Assembly: GCA_950022295.1 (NCBI GenBank)
Contig: OX465598.1
Location: 170,642,001-170,706,000 of the forward strand
Direction: 5' to 3'
DNA length: 64,000 nt
DNA from: Bromus sterilis
Taxonomy: Eukaryota > Streptophyta > Magnoliopsida > Poales > Poaceae
Positions 11,796 to 22,950 of the stretch are shown one piece after another. The stretch's first letter is position 1. Each line of letters opens with the position of its first letter. The notes beneath the pieces are model-generated. The model was not told the DNA's origin and did not search any database. It was given only the letters and a program-made list of their open reading frames with translations. Made by a program: the position numbers and the translations under genes.

Positions 11796-12339
11796 GTATA
11801 CTTTGTAGAGAATTGCAATGATATCTGCTGTTCATACAAGGCATGTGCGCTGCGTGTATGTTTATAACATGCATGTCTTTGTATGGGTTTTCGAGACCTT
11901 AGTTGTGATCTGGCTGGCGGTCTTTTATACACCAAGTGGCCCTTAGATGTGCGCAGCTTGGGGCATCGCGATGCGATTGCTCGAGACTTTGTCTCGTGCA
12001 CATTTTGTTGTATGATTGAGCCCGCCCTAGACCCCGACTAAGTGATCGGGCCGGAGTAAGTCTATTTAAGAGTTATGAGATAGTCGATAGTATGGTTGAG
12101 GCGACTTGTCTGTGAATATGGGAGTTCATCACCCATATCATTAGACTTGTGTGCGGACGATGAGGACCCATCTCAGTTGATCATCCGGCCTGGATGGGAT
12201 GCCCCTCACGTACGATGCTTTCCGAGAACGTTCTGTGCTTGGCCTTGTCTGCTTAGACAAGTGGGTACGGTTCTGGGCTCTCCATATGACTATGTCGTAG
12301 CGGGACTTGCATACACCAACCCCGGGTCCCGACACGTTA

Positions 12340-13051
12340 CCAATATCAATGAAGCCTTTCATAGCTCGGAGGAAGTCCCTCCCAAGTACGATGTTGCTTT
12401 GGTTCGGCTCCATGATGAAGAAATCCATCGGTGCAACCCTATGGAGGAATGCAACTTGGAATTCTTTTACCTTTCCTTTAACATCTGAAATATCTCCATT
12501 AGCATGTTCATGATAAGATGACAATTTATCCATATCTAGTTTCAAAGAATCATAAACTATTTTTGGCATAGTAGAAACTGTGGATCCAATATCACAAAAG
12601 AAAGGAAGTCTTGGTTAGAGATGCTAATCCTAACAAAGGGCTCCCAATCATCATCTATCTCCAACATTTCTATCTTGTTGGACTTAAGTTCTTCTACTTT
12701 CCTCAAGTCTAGAGCATTCATCCTCTTTTCAATAGTGGCACGTCTATCTATAACAGTATCAATACTACGATCATAAACAAAATAACTAGATAGACTATGC
12801 AAAATATCAAGAGCTCTAGCTTCATCACACTCTAAAAAGTCTCCTTCAGCTATAATATCGAGAGAGTGTTTACACCACTTAAAAATACCATGGTAAAAAA
12901 TTCTAAGCACAATTTTTATAGGTATCCAAGGCATAATTCTTCTATGTGCTTCAGAAATTCTGTCCCATGCCTTCTTCATATTTTCTCCATCCCTTTGACG
13001 AAAATCGAGAACTTCCGATTCCCGCAAAGCACCAAGTCCTAACATGTTCAT
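12340..13051 (-). pseudogene. gag-protease of the Athila-like element
   Basis: The gag part (13051 to 12557) contains RQRDGENMKKAWDRISEAH and a helical stretch typical of Athila-type gag. A frameshift near 12600 leads into a retropepsin-like segment with CDIGSTVSTM (active-site D-I-G-S) and the strand NIVLGRDFLRAMKGFIDIG. The solo LTR interrupts it at 12339, and the end lies at 8254-8380. The protein would form the particle core and cleave the polyprotein. Whether the gag/protease shift is programmed or decay cannot be told from one copy. Confidence 0.75.
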
Positions 13052-13201
13052 CTAAACAAGGAGGACTACTAAAAGAAAGATAAATATTTTTGTGTGATTT
13101 TTGATATAAGACACAAAGATAAAAACTAAAAGGTAAACTAACAAAACTAAAAAGCAAAGGTAAAAGGTAGTGGGCAACTCCCCTATCTTAGCACTCAGAG
13201 T

Positions 13202-13218
13202 CCCCGGCAACGGCGCCA
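13202..13218 (-). other. Primer binding site, tRNA-Asp type
   Basis: The plus strand reads CCCCGGCAACGGCGCCA, identical to the 3' end of plant tRNA-Asp, so the minus-strand RNA can pair with that tRNA to prime reverse transcription. It sits 10 bp inside the 5' LTR boundary at 13229. This fixes the element's orientation. Confidence 0.88.
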
Positions 13219-13228
13219 GAAATTTTCT

Positions 13229-14857
13229 TGATACGCGAGAGATGATAATTGCTTCTCGCCCTTCGTTGGTTACCCCAAGTGGACGGTGAGATGCAGCGTA
13301 GCGGCAAGTTTCCCTCGGTGAAGATACCGAGGTTTGTCTCCAGTAGGACTCCGGAGATGATAAGTAGGTGTCAGCGGCGCAACTGACGTGGACCTGCACA
13401 CAGACACAAATAACTTTGCTCCCAACAAAGTTCAGAGAGGTTGTCAATCTCTCCGGTCTTGTTGTTTACAAAGGATCAAAACACAAGGGATAATGATAAT
13501 GATAGCAACTGAAAGTAAAAACAGAAAAGTAAATAAGTGTGTAAACAATGATGAGAATATGGACCGGGGTCCCGTGATGTCCACTAGTGATCTCTCTCTC
13601 CCAAAAGACGATAAGACTGCTATGCGAGGTGAACAAATTACAGATGGGCAATTTAAAGGATTATAAACGCACCGCAATGCTAACTATGCTACAAAGAAAG
13701 GAAGAGGCTCAAAAGCATGGGCAGTAGGCCAAAATAAGTAGACCGACATCCAACTGCATCTACTACTAATCATCCACCTTGAGATATCTATCCAGATAAT
13801 CTCGCTGGTATTAAGTTGCGAGCCCCACCCAAAGTGTAAACCCAAAGAAACATACAACTGCATTAAAAAGAACTTTGCGTAAAGTAAACAATCCTTGAAA
13901 TCGCGGTTACAAGCACCGTTGTTTTCCCCCTTGGGGCAACAGCACATCCCCTAGACTCATGTTTCTGTGACTCAAGCGTATCATCGGGGGGCATAACGTT
14001 TCCTCTTGGTGTTACTATATACTACTTGGCCAAAGAAATAAACAACCACGGAGAACATGCAAGAATTACTTAGGAACAAAAATATAAAAGATAAGAACCA
14101 AATATATTACTCTATCACAATCTGAACATAATCTCATAATCCATCAGATCCCATCAAAATCAGCATAGCAACAGCAGAAAGATTACATATGTGCCTCGAT
14201 CATGTAGGGCAGCTCACGAGGTCTAAACCATGAAGACCAAAGAAGGGAGGAGAACATCACATAGCTACTGATCACGGACCCATGGTCCAAAGGAAACTAC
14301 TCACAACACATCCGGGAAGCGTCAATGGTGGAGGGGAAGCTCCCGGAGGTCGATCCTCCCTCCGGCAGGGTGCCGGGAAGAGGTATGATGGCGCTCCCGA
14401 TCTTGGAAGCGCGGCGGCGACGGAACAGAGGCGAGATCGCGGAAAAGGGTTTTTTTCCCTGGAAGTTTCACGTCACGGGAAATAAATAGGCGAAGGGGGG
14501 CATCCAGGGGGGCCACCAGGGGTCCAGGCGCCTCCCTGGCACGGCCAAGCCCTAGGCCGCGCCAGGTGGCCTCCTGGGGCCCTGGTGGGTCCCACCTGGT
14601 CCTCCTTTGGGACTCCGGAAGGTTCCTTCACGCTGATTTTTTATCGTGTTTTTCCCGAATTTTTGGAGCACTTTTAATATGGGGGAAAAGTGAAATAGAA
14701 AAACAGCAGAAAATAGAAACTGGCACTGGGGTAGGCTGAGTTAGTAGGTTAGTCGAAATATGATTAAAAGTGTATGAAAGTGTATCTAGATCATAGTAAT
14801 ATCACACAAAACATGCATGGAGCAAGCAAAAATTATAGATACGTCTGGGACGTATCA
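13229..14857 (-). repeat. 5' LTR of the Athila-like element, complete
   Basis: This 1629-bp LTR runs on the minus strand from TGATACGTCCC (14857) to GCGTATCA (13229). It aligns with the truncated 3' LTR over about 610 bp, with scattered differences. Short frames inside (for example 14282-14485) have no recognisable product. Confidence 0.88.
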
Positions 14858-15033
14858 TGGGACCATCCTGTCCCCTCTGCACCGCTTAAGGGAGAGGGCG
14901 GTGTTGTTTTTTCTGGTATCTTGTTGCGCGGAACTCCTTTCCGGCAACGTCTTGTTCATACCTAAGAGGTATTCTTCCTCGACAAGCTGGTGCAGGTTTC
15001 CGGGATGGGGGAGCAAACCCGTGCTCCCCGACA
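14858..15033 (-). repeat. 3' LTR of Gypsy-II, truncated
   Basis: It aligns with 27898-28002 joined to 42382-42452, including the GGGAGCAAAC and CTCCCCGACA words at the end. The left part is lost to the Athila-like insertion at 14857/14858. Confidence 0.85.
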
Positions 15034-15048
15034 ATAGCCCCCGAGCCC
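15034..15048 (-). other. Polypurine tract of Gypsy-II
   Basis: On the minus strand GGGCTCGGGGGCTAT directly abuts the LTR start TGTCGGGG. This is the usual plus-strand priming tract and confirms minus orientation. Confidence 0.8.
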
Positions 15049-15380
15049 GCTGTGGCGTAGATTCCTGGTACGAGAGCCATGCCATTTCTGATGATCCGGG
15101 AAGCTAAAACATCCAGGACGTGGTATTGGAAGTGTGAATGCGTGGTGTTCCGGGCCCTCCTGGCGGAGGAAACTGACACATGTCGCAAGGAGCCTGCGGG
15201 GCAGGCACTTGATGGCGGTTGCGGAGGACGAGAGTCGCCACGATCCAGAGCCCGAGGTGGAGTAATTGGGTCAGTTGCCGCGTTCCGCTGGGGAAACCGG
15301 TACTTATTCCCATCCGTCCGCAGATGAATCGGGCACTCCATAGTAGCTTCTTCTTCCAATCAGCGGCAGTTGCACAGGCC

Positions 15381-16102
15381 ATGGCTCCCAAACGTCGTGC
15401 TTTCGAGGAGGCAGAAGATAAAAGCCCCCGAGCCCTCCACGGAGGAGGAGTTTGTGGCCGCCCTAGTCGAGGGAGGGGAAGCCGAGGCGGACGAGCGGCG
15501 CCGTTGATTGGGGCTTCGACAAGGGTCCTTGTTCCTGCCACGCGGGGGCAAAGGACCCGCGGGAGAACGTATCGTGGCCGCAACATTGGAAGCCGTGGGG
15601 CCATGCCGCCGGCCAGGATCCGCAACTCCCATAGCGAGCGTATCGTCTTCGAGTTCGGTGTTTAGTTGACATCGGCTTCTTGCAGGTGGCTCCCTCTTCC
15701 AAAGGTGCTACGTGACGCTGTGAGGGACGCCGAGCCCCTACACTTCCGTTTGCAGGTGGATGGGTGGCCCCACAGGGCGGTAAGGTGGAGACCCATCGGG
15801 CGACCACCGGGGATCTTCTCTTGTCGCACGGGTGGAAGGTCTTCGCCCGCGGTCGCAAGATGGAGTTCGGGGACTTCATCTTGTTCCGCTACGACGAAGA
15901 GGACCTCTTGACGCTGAAGTGCTTCAACATGCATGGCGGGCGCAAGGAGTGCTGTCCGGAAAGCTCTAGCAGCGGTGCGACTTCGTCCGGTAACGAAGGT
16001 GACGACGCCTCCTCTGAGCAACGCAGGGGGGAAGAAAGCTCTAGCAGCGATGGAGGCGAGAAGGTCCCGGAGGACATCAAGATGGTGGTCCAGATCGACT
16101 GA
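15381..16102 (+). pseudogene. Antisense B3-domain-like gene inside Gypsy-II
   Basis: A plus-strand coding region starts at ATG 15381 (MAPKRRAFEEAEDK) and ends at TGA 16100-16102. From about 15690 a B3 DNA-binding fold of the REM type is visible: LPKVLRDAV, LQVDGWPHRA, LLLSHGWKVFARGRKMEFGD, FILFRYDEED and LKCFNMHGGRKE. A serine-rich acidic tail follows. At least one frameshift lies near 15765, another probably near 15430, and a TTGCAG acceptor-like site at 15686-15691 hints at an intron. It lies opposite to gag-pol, between integrase and the polypurine tract. It may be a captured host transcription-factor gene or a family-wide extra gene. No clear TATA box is visible; a pyrimidine patch lies just before the ATG. 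Confidence 0.65.
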
Positions 16103-16574
16103 GGGTGACCCCTTCACTTTTCTTCTTCTCTTCTTCTTTTGTTTGTAACAGTTCCGGAAAGCCAAGAGGCTCCGGTTTGTGAACCGTTCTTGAGACGACG
16201 AGTTTGGCTGCTTTTTTAATATGTTTTTCCCTGCAAAAAATGTCTTACCGCGTGGGTGAAGATAAGAGAGAAACAATCGCCGCATACTACTTGCCGTCGT
16301 GGGAGCTACAGGGAAGTACTTAGTCCGGCAGGATTTTGCGTGCCGGTTAGGTCCTTTCCGAAAAGCAGGCCGGATAGTAGGGTTAGCCCGGGCATCGTTA
16401 AAGTAAACTGTGCTAACACACACCGATTAAGCCCCTGTGGATTTTTCTAGGTTGCATCCATAAACATGGATCCGGAGATCACATCTTACAAATGTGGCGC
16501 TGCCAGGAAACTGGTCATCCGACAATTTTATACCCTCACGGATAGAACTTACGGAGATGGTACTTCCTGAGGTG
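16103..16574. other. 3' non-coding region between the B3-like gene and integrase
   Basis: The plus strand has a T/C-rich tract (16115-16145) and low-complexity sequence after the B3-like stop, resembling a 3' UTR. No further coding region is recognisable on either strand. Confidence 0.5.
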
Positions 16575-18850
16575 CTATATGTTCAATGAGTTTCTCACGG
16601 GTACTCCATCCTCGGTCTCCAGGCGGACGAATTCGGGCCGGGTGACTTGGACTACCCGATAAGGGCCTTCCCACTTTGAAGAAAACTTGCTTAGACCCCT
16701 CTCGGACTGTAGCCGACGGAGGACAAGGTAGCCTTCCTCAAGTTCTCGGGAGCGGACGTGACGGCTGTGATAGCGGCCTAGTCCTTGCTGGTACCACGCG
16801 GCACATGTAGCAGCCCGAGTACGTACTTCCTCGGCAACGACGACGTCTCCTTGTCGGAATTGCCGTTGTTCGGCATCATCGAAGGCGCGAACTCGAGGAG
16901 ATCCATATCTGAGTTCTGTGGGGAGCACCGCCTCCGTCCCGTAAACGAGAGAAAAGGGCGTCTCATTTGTGGCTCAGTTGGGTGTTGTACGGATCGACCA
17001 TAGAACAGCTGGAGTTCATTTCCAAACTTCTGGAGACGCTGGAAGGTACGGGTCCGGAGACCTCAGAGTACTTACGAATTGGCTCTCTCTGCCTGGCCGT
17101 TGTTCCTTGGATCATCCACTGAAGAGAAACACACTGTGGTGCCCATTTGCTCGCATTACTCGAGGGAGGCTTATCTTGTGAACTGGGTGTCGTTGTCCGT
17201 GACGATCCGGTTGGGGACCCCGAAACGGCACACCATGCTTCTGATGAACTTGATGTTGGACTGCGGTGTAACCCTGCGGAATGGTTCCACTTCTGTCCAC
17301 TTGGTGAACTTGTCTATGGCGACGTAGAGGAACTCATAGCCCCAGTAGCACGGGGGAATGGGCCCAGGATATCTAATCCCCAGACCGCAAAGGGCCATGA
17401 TAGAGGGATGGTTTGGAGAGCATGTGCTGGTTGATGAACAGCCTTGGCGTGGAATTGACAGGCATCGCAGGTGTTGATAAGCTATACAGCGTCGTTCAAG
17501 GTTGTGGGACAATATAACCCTTGCCGGAAAGCTTTGCCAAATAGAGACCGAGATCCAATGTGGGCGCCGCATGTTCCCTCATGGATGTCTCGGAGTAGCT
17601 TCTTGCCTTCGTTTGTGGGGATGCACAGTAGCTTCACAACTTTGGGACGCCTGCGGTAAAGGGATCCATCGAGTAAGAGATACATCGATGCTTGGCGAGC
17701 AACCCTCTCGTCATCCTTCCGGTTGCTTGGTAGCTCTCCGTTCTTCAAGTAGTCCAGGATGTCAGCGCCCCAGCAGAGGGGCGCAGGGCCAACAACGAGG
17801 ACTTGGTGTTTGCTGGGGACGAATGAGCGCACCTCTCCGAGAAACTTCCCCTTGGCTTTAGTCTTTTGCTTCTTGGTCTTCAGCCACGTGGAGTCGACTG
17901 AGGGTTTGAGTAAACGCTCAACGAACACTTTGGGCGGTGCTTTTTTCCTTTCGCGCAGCGATCTTGGATAGCTCGTTCGCGATGCTGTTCTTGGACCTTG
18001 GGATATGCTGCACCCTAGGTCGTGGAAGTGTTTCTCGAGCTTGCGGACTTCATCGATGTATGCCTGCATCTGAGGGCATCTGTAATCTTCCCTGACTTGG
18101 TTAACCACCAGTTGTGAGTCGCCTCTGACTATGAGTCTTTTGATTCTGAGACCCATGGCGGCCCTCAAACCAGCGAGCAACCCTTCATACTCTGCCGTGT
18201 TGTTGGTGGAGGCCTATCCTCGAACAACATCGGCACATCATACTTCAAAACTTCTCCAGTCGGGGAAACCAGGACGGCACCAGCCCCGTCCCTCTGCAAA
18301 GAGAAGGATCCATCAAAGTACATGTTCCACTCATTGTTGTCTTCAGCGCCGTGAAGCGAAGATGCTTCCCGGAGGTCTTTGTCATCTTTTGGAGTCGGAG
18401 TCCATTCAGCAACAAAATCAGCCAGTACCTTGCTCTTGATGGTGGAGGAGTTGACGAACGTGAGATCGAAACCGGAAAGCTCCAACGCCCACTCCACGAT
18501 CCGGCCAGTGGCATCTCGGTTTCTGCGGTTACCACCCGGATTGGATGCGCTTGAAAATAGTGCTTGAGCTTCTGGGATGCTATGAGCACCCCGAGGAGGA
18601 TCTTCTGGATCTGCGGGTACCGGCATCTTGCGTCCCGGAGGACGGTGCTGATGAAGTAGACTGGCTTCTGAGTTGTCCTCCTGGCAAGGACCTTGGCCCC
18701 GTGGACTCCAGCTGTAGGAGATGGTTCTTTAGGATTGCTTGATTCGGGTGGGGGTCCACCGCCTTCTTCTGTGAGGTCGCGCTCGACCACCAAGGCTCCG
18801 CTTACCACCTGAGAAGTTGCCGAGATGTACAACAGCAGGGGTTCACATGG
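16575..18850 (-). pseudogene. Gypsy-II pol: RNase H and integrase, frameshifted
   Basis: Reading down the minus strand, the RT connection resumes after the inserted LTR with LLLYISATSQVVSGALVVE (18.8 kb). RNase H follows, with WNMYFDGSFS and GAGAVLVSPTG near 18.3 kb and GDSQLVVNQV near 18.1 kb. The integrase zinc-binding region is marked by HEGTCGAHIGSRSLF near 17.6 kb. The core has YVAIDKFTKWTEVEP and FGVPNRIVTDNDTQF near 17.2-17.3 kb. The C-terminal domain has FSSKWEGPYRVVQV and ends at 16575. The reading frame changes at least four times, so no active enzyme can be made. These parts normally degrade the RNA template and insert the cDNA. Confidence 0.85.
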
Positions 18851-19170
18851 GTGTGTGTAAGGCCCGATATGCGGTACTATTCCAGATCTAGATGTTTCCA
18901 TCCAGATCCGGGGACGAAGCACATATCGGTCCCACCGCGACATATGACACTGCCATATGCCCCGGATTTCCAACATGATATCACAACATTACAGCTAAAA
19001 GGATACAACATCTCATACAATCGACATACAACTGCCTTAATGCAATACAACAACGGAAGATATATGTCTGAGTACAGACTACAATCAAATGCCTAGTGGC
19101 AAAGAGAAAAACAACGATCCCCATAACCACACGGGTCCGGCTCTCCGTCGGGATCCGCCTAACTAGTCGT

Positions 19171-20520
19171 CGTCGAGTCTCTGTGAAGGCATCCAAAATA
19201 AGGGTCGTCGAGCTCCACTTAAGTCCAACATCGTTTGCATAACGTGCGTAAAAGAGAAAAGAAGGGGTGAGCTATATCAGCAAGTCTTGTAACTAACTTC
19301 TCACGGTAAGATGGGGGTAGTGGTGAGGTTGCAGTCGCACTAGAAATATATGAGTGGCTAATGATCTATGTTAGAGTAAGATGAGAACCAAGCATTCGAT
19401 GAGGAACCGCCTCCAACAAGTCTTGCTATCAGCTACTTACACAAACATAACACCTATCATATCCTTGTGCCCCCCCTTCGCATCCCGACGAAGAAGAAGC
19501 AGTCAAGGCACTCACACGTTGATCAAGTTATTAAGATTATATCATTTGTTGTTGTCTATGAACAAGGAGTAGGTCTCAAGTCGTCCATAACCGTGGACAC
19601 AGCTGCTCGAAAATATTTATCCCTGCAGGGGTGTACCAAGTGCCCATTACAAGGCTCCGCACGCACGCTGGTTCTCTCAGTCGGGCCCGTTGAAGACACT
19701 CATTGAAGAGTTGTTCCGAGAGTCCAGATGTCATAATCCCTCTCACTAACAATGAACAAATCCGGGTGGCCCCGGTGAGTCGACATCCAACTCAAAAGCC
19801 GGCCGCGTTCTCGAATTGGCCTCTACCGTCTGGACGAGGTCGGGTTAGCTACCCAAACCATGTGGGCAGCCCCCTAGCTCCCTAGGGTGGACAAACAAGA
19901 GAAACCATGTCTCCGCTGGCCCAAGTTGTTTGAAATCTTCCCGCCGCGGACCATTCACACACACGTTTCAAATGGTAAATCATCTTGGGCCACCACTAGA
20001 AATGTTTGAAGCTAGTTAGGCAAGAAAAGGGGACCCCATAGCATCCTACACGCGGTTAGGCACGCTCATCAAGAGACACAATACCCGGAACTCGGGTCCT
20101 AGGTGACTCGAATGGAACAAAGCGTCGGGGCGGGATAGCCTAGACCTTCCATCCTTCGTCGAGTATAGTCAACATTATAATAATTATATCATCCACAACA
20201 ATATAATAGTGTGATAGCCCAATCCAAGGAGCAACAGGATAACATAAGTAGCATCCTAAGTATGCATTCTAAGTAGTGGTTAAGCAAGCAAGGTACATGG
20301 CCAATCAAAGGTTTGCTGGGATGTGGAGGAACATGGTTGTTTGGGTTTAAATATGGTGGCTTAAATGTAAGGTGGTAGGATCAAGCAATCGTTCTATCCT
20401 ACAACTAGGCACAAGTGAGCTGAAAGTTATAAGCATGATATATGCTCCCCCTTACCTGTTGAGATGTCAATGCCGAAGGTGTACTCGATTGCAAGCTCTC
20501 GACGTCTCCGAGGGTATCCG
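19171..20520 (-). other. Exon A / exon B remnants in the 18.9-23.6 kb solo LTR
   Basis: Exon A-like sequence ends at CAACAG|GTAAGG (junction 20456/20455), here with a GT donor where the other families have GC. About 1.2 kb downstream the exon B-like end RLDDD followed by TAG is present near 19171-19190. The palindrome seen in the other LTRs is collapsed (GCTGATATAGCTCACC), and exon A has lost one nucleotide of phase relative to LARD2. This copy appears decayed. Confidence 0.45.
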
Positions 20521-20771
20521 CGAGAGCACACAAGAAGTAAACACTGGAAAGCAAGCTACGGATATAGCACTATCACTACAGAGCAATCACCAACAAGCAA
20601 TGAAGAAAGAAGCATGATCAAGTATGATGCATGACATTTTAATACCATGGCATCAACATAAGGATATGCAAGTTTAAATGAAGCATCGGGAAGCAATGGT
20701 TCAATGCTACCGATAACCTTAATATGCATTAGGTAGGTGATTACTGAATCCACGGGATTCCTTATGTTATA

Positions 20772-20865
20772 CTCCCTCCCATCCATAATAAGTGTCGCAG
20801 ATTTTATACTAAACTAGTACAAACTTTGTACTAGATGAGCGACACTTATTATGGATCGGAGGTAG
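20772..20865. mobile_element. Stowaway-type MITE (94 bp)
   Basis: It starts CTCCCTCCCATCCATAATAA and ends with the near-complementary TTATTATGGATCGGAGGTAG, flanked by TA on both sides (20770-20771 and 20866-20867). TA targets and CTCCCTCC ends define Stowaway (Tc1/Mariner-type) MITEs; a short Thalos-like family is likely. Confidence 0.9.
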
Positions 20866-21441
20866 TAGTTGTTATGATGCAAGATCATGGCATGTGCAAA
20901 AGACTAGAACATAATATCAACAATAATTGCCCACACTTGAGCACACACCTCGAGTTGGGATTCATCAACTTAAAAAGATGCAGATGATATGGCATAATAT
21001 GATGCACCTAATGCATTCTATTGCAAGCAATGAAATAAAGCGCAAGACTACGCTATTGGCAAGCTGCGGTCAAAGGAGAACTACGGTGCAACATCATGAG
21101 GGGTTATGTGCAAATAATACACCTTCACGAAATATTGCAAGCTCAAATGAACAATTGAGCATCACCATTTCGTTCCTCATGGAAATCTGCCCCGAAAGAA
21201 TATATGACATGACATGCTCGGAGCAAGGATGCTCAATGCAAATATTATGCAAAAAGGGGCAGATTTGATTGAATTCAAAAGGATTTGAATTTAATCCAAG
21301 GGAAAAAGGAGGGAAACCTCTCTGGTGGGCTGCCCTCGGCCATTCTGTCCCAACAGCACTGCGTGGGGTGGCCTTATCTGGCGCCCAAGGGTGAAGGAAC
21401 TTGATGGGCCTAGCCCAACTTCTTCTGCTGAAAAAGATGCA

Positions 21442-21530
21442 AAAAAGGGGGGCTTTAATTCGTTCCCAATGGGGATCGAACCAGGGACCTCCTGGATGCA
21501 ACCATGTCGCCCACACCACTTGGCTACGCT
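21442..21530 (-). other. tRNA-like Pol III promoter (SINE-head-like)
   Basis: On the minus strand an A box TAGCCAAGTGG (21527-21517) and a B box GGTTCGATCCC (21483-21473) both fit the tRNA promoter consensus. They are 33 nt apart and followed by a TTTTTT run (21447-21442). The T arm does not pair well, so it is not a good tRNA gene. It has the same orientation as the host LTR and lies between its leader and exon A-like segment. Confidence 0.55.
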
Positions 21531-21879
21531 ACTTCCAACATTATGCAAACTCTTCTATGAAAGATAAACAGACAGATGCAGCTAACTGAACTTAACACCC
21601 GACGAACACGAACAGGGTTCAGAAGACAATTGCAAACAACAATTTTCCGGCAATCGTGGTCTCGCTGTCGACACTCCAACGACACGAACACTTTCTCCTA
21701 CGCCTAGCCACGACGACCATGCAGCCGTACGTGCACATAATGGAAGGCTGGGGCTCAAGGGCATCTACTTACTCAGCGGCAAAACCCAAGGCGTCGACAC
21801 GACTGAAACTCTGAAGAAATCTGCACCGCAACTGAACCTGACGGGAAACAAAACTCTGCGCAGGCCGGAGAGGAACCTG

Positions 21880-22370
21880 ACGACGTGGAAGACAGGGAGC
21901 AGGGGCTCGACGATCAAGCAAGGCACGCACGGGGGCGATGTCGGGCTAGCGTCCTGGACACCTGGGAGGCAAGTAGCAGGGTGAGGTGCACTGGGCGCGG
22001 CCTACGCGCAGGCTACACAGTGAGAGAGAGACAGGGGAAGGGGAGGCTCACAGAGGGGGTAGGCGACGATCGCCGGCCCGGGGAGGGCAAAGGCGAGGAC
22101 GGGGCCAGGACGCGGGGACGACGAGGATGCAGCCAAGGGTACCGAATACGTCGGCTCACTTCCTTGAAGCTGGTGGCGCGCACGATCTCGTAGAAGATGC
22201 CCACGTTGAAGGCAACGATGATCAAGACAGGGGGATCGGCGAATTCGAGGTCCTGCTCAGGCTCCCATGGCGGCGGAGAGGAAAAGGTGGGGGAGAGGAG
22301 AGGGTGGCGGCGGTTGGGAGGGGGAAGGGGACGCGGCTAGGGTTCCAGAGAGGGGCTCCGGAGGGGGTAG
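21880..22370 (-). other. GC-rich leader of the LARD-type solo LTR, TRIM-interrupted
   Basis: This GC-rich part corresponds in position to the LARD2 leader at 55.75-56.4 kb. It continues at 23064-23230 beyond the TRIM. No recognisable domain is seen in its frames. Confidence 0.45.
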
Positions 22371-22440
22371 TGTGACATCCTGGCTTAATAGGAATGATAG
22401 ACTACTCATATCAACAAGGTGCACCTTCTTTTCCGGAAGC

Positions 22441-22530
22441 ACATCTTCAAAGAACTCCAAAGTTAAGCGTGCTTGTCTTGGAGCAATTTGAGGATGGGTG
22501 ACTGACTAGGAAGTAGCTCCCAGGTGCGCA
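22441..22530 (+). repeat. 5S rRNA-like sequence in left TRIM LTR
   Basis: AGAACTCC, AAGTTAAGCGTGCTTG (5S A box region) and AGGATGGGTGAC (C box region) appear in 5S order and spacing. The left copy has two changes in the C-box region (GACTGACTAGGAAG) compared with the right copy. Confidence 0.85.
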
Positions 22531-22860
22531 CGAGTGAGGACAAAGTGTGCAGGAAAGACTAGTGTTGGTCTGTGGGGACAGTCTAGATCCCGCCAGGCGT
22601 ACGCCGGGAACCGGTGGCTGTGGCCGGGGCGTAACAAATGGTATCAGAGCCGACCCTCGCGGTTACACGGGCGTGTGTGGGTCAGTTGCGCGAACATGTG
22701 GGACATGTGTCGGCACTGGACACACAGACGTGTGCCAAGGGGGAACGTTCCTGTGCGCTGATGAGGACATCGGTTCCTTTGAGTGGGGGTGTATGTGACA
22801 TCCTGGCTTAATAGGAATGATAGACTACTCATATCAACAAGGTGCACCTTCTTTTCCGGA

Positions 22861-22950
22861 AGCACATCTTCAAAGAACTCCAAAGTTAAGCGTGCTTGTC
22901 TTGGAGCAATTTGAGGATGGGTGACCGACTGGGAAGTAGCTCCCAGGTGC
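22861..22950 (+). repeat. 5S rRNA-like sequence in right TRIM LTR
   Basis: It has the same A and C box elements as the left LTR. It keeps GGGTGACCGACTGGGAAG, closer to genuine plant 5S rRNA than the left copy. It could still bind TFIIIA or TFIIIC, but nothing here shows transcription. Confidence 0.85.

Larger units (their letters stand above)
8381..12334 (+). mobile_element. 3.95-kb solo LTR, LARD-type
   Basis: The element starts TGTCACAACCCC and ends GGGTCCCGACA, flanked by the 5-bp duplication CGTTA at 8376-8380 and 12335-12339. No second LTR copy, primer site or polypurine tract is present, so it is a solo LTR left by recombination. It reads on the plus strand: AT-rich U3 (8381-8880), a GC-rich leader (8880-9780), AT-rich spacer, and an AATAAA at about 11789. 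Its length fits large retrotransposon derivatives such as Sukkula or Erika, but the family is uncertain. It contains two exon-like segments listed separately. Confidence 0.9.
4811..14857 (-). mobile_element. Athila-like Gypsy retrotransposon, non-autonomous
   Basis: The 5' LTR is 13229-14857 and the 3' LTR is 4811-5428, the latter cut by the CACTA. LTR ends are TGATACG and CGTATCA. The 17-nt primer binding site at 13202-13218 is the complement of a plant tRNA-Asp 3' end. The inside has a gag-protease frame and about 2.8 kb of 3' non-coding DNA, but no RT, RNase H or integrase. A 3.95-kb solo LTR has inserted into the protease frame. The tRNA-Asp primer and gag type point to the Athila lineage, perhaps Sabrina- or Fatima-like. 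It is inserted in the 3' LTR of Gypsy-II. Confidence 0.88.

Noticed and set aside
15662..16423. 253-codon minus frame over the B3-like gene
   Set aside because: No domain, and it is the reverse shadow of the B3-like coding region.
21473..21527. A true tRNA gene
   Set aside because: A and B boxes fit, but the T-arm stem and acceptor stem do not pair, so it is kept only as a tRNA-like promoter.
22441..22950. 5S rRNA genes
   Set aside because: Only partial 5S similarity inside two LTRs with primer site and target duplication; this is the Cassandra-type TRIM and not a 5S cluster.
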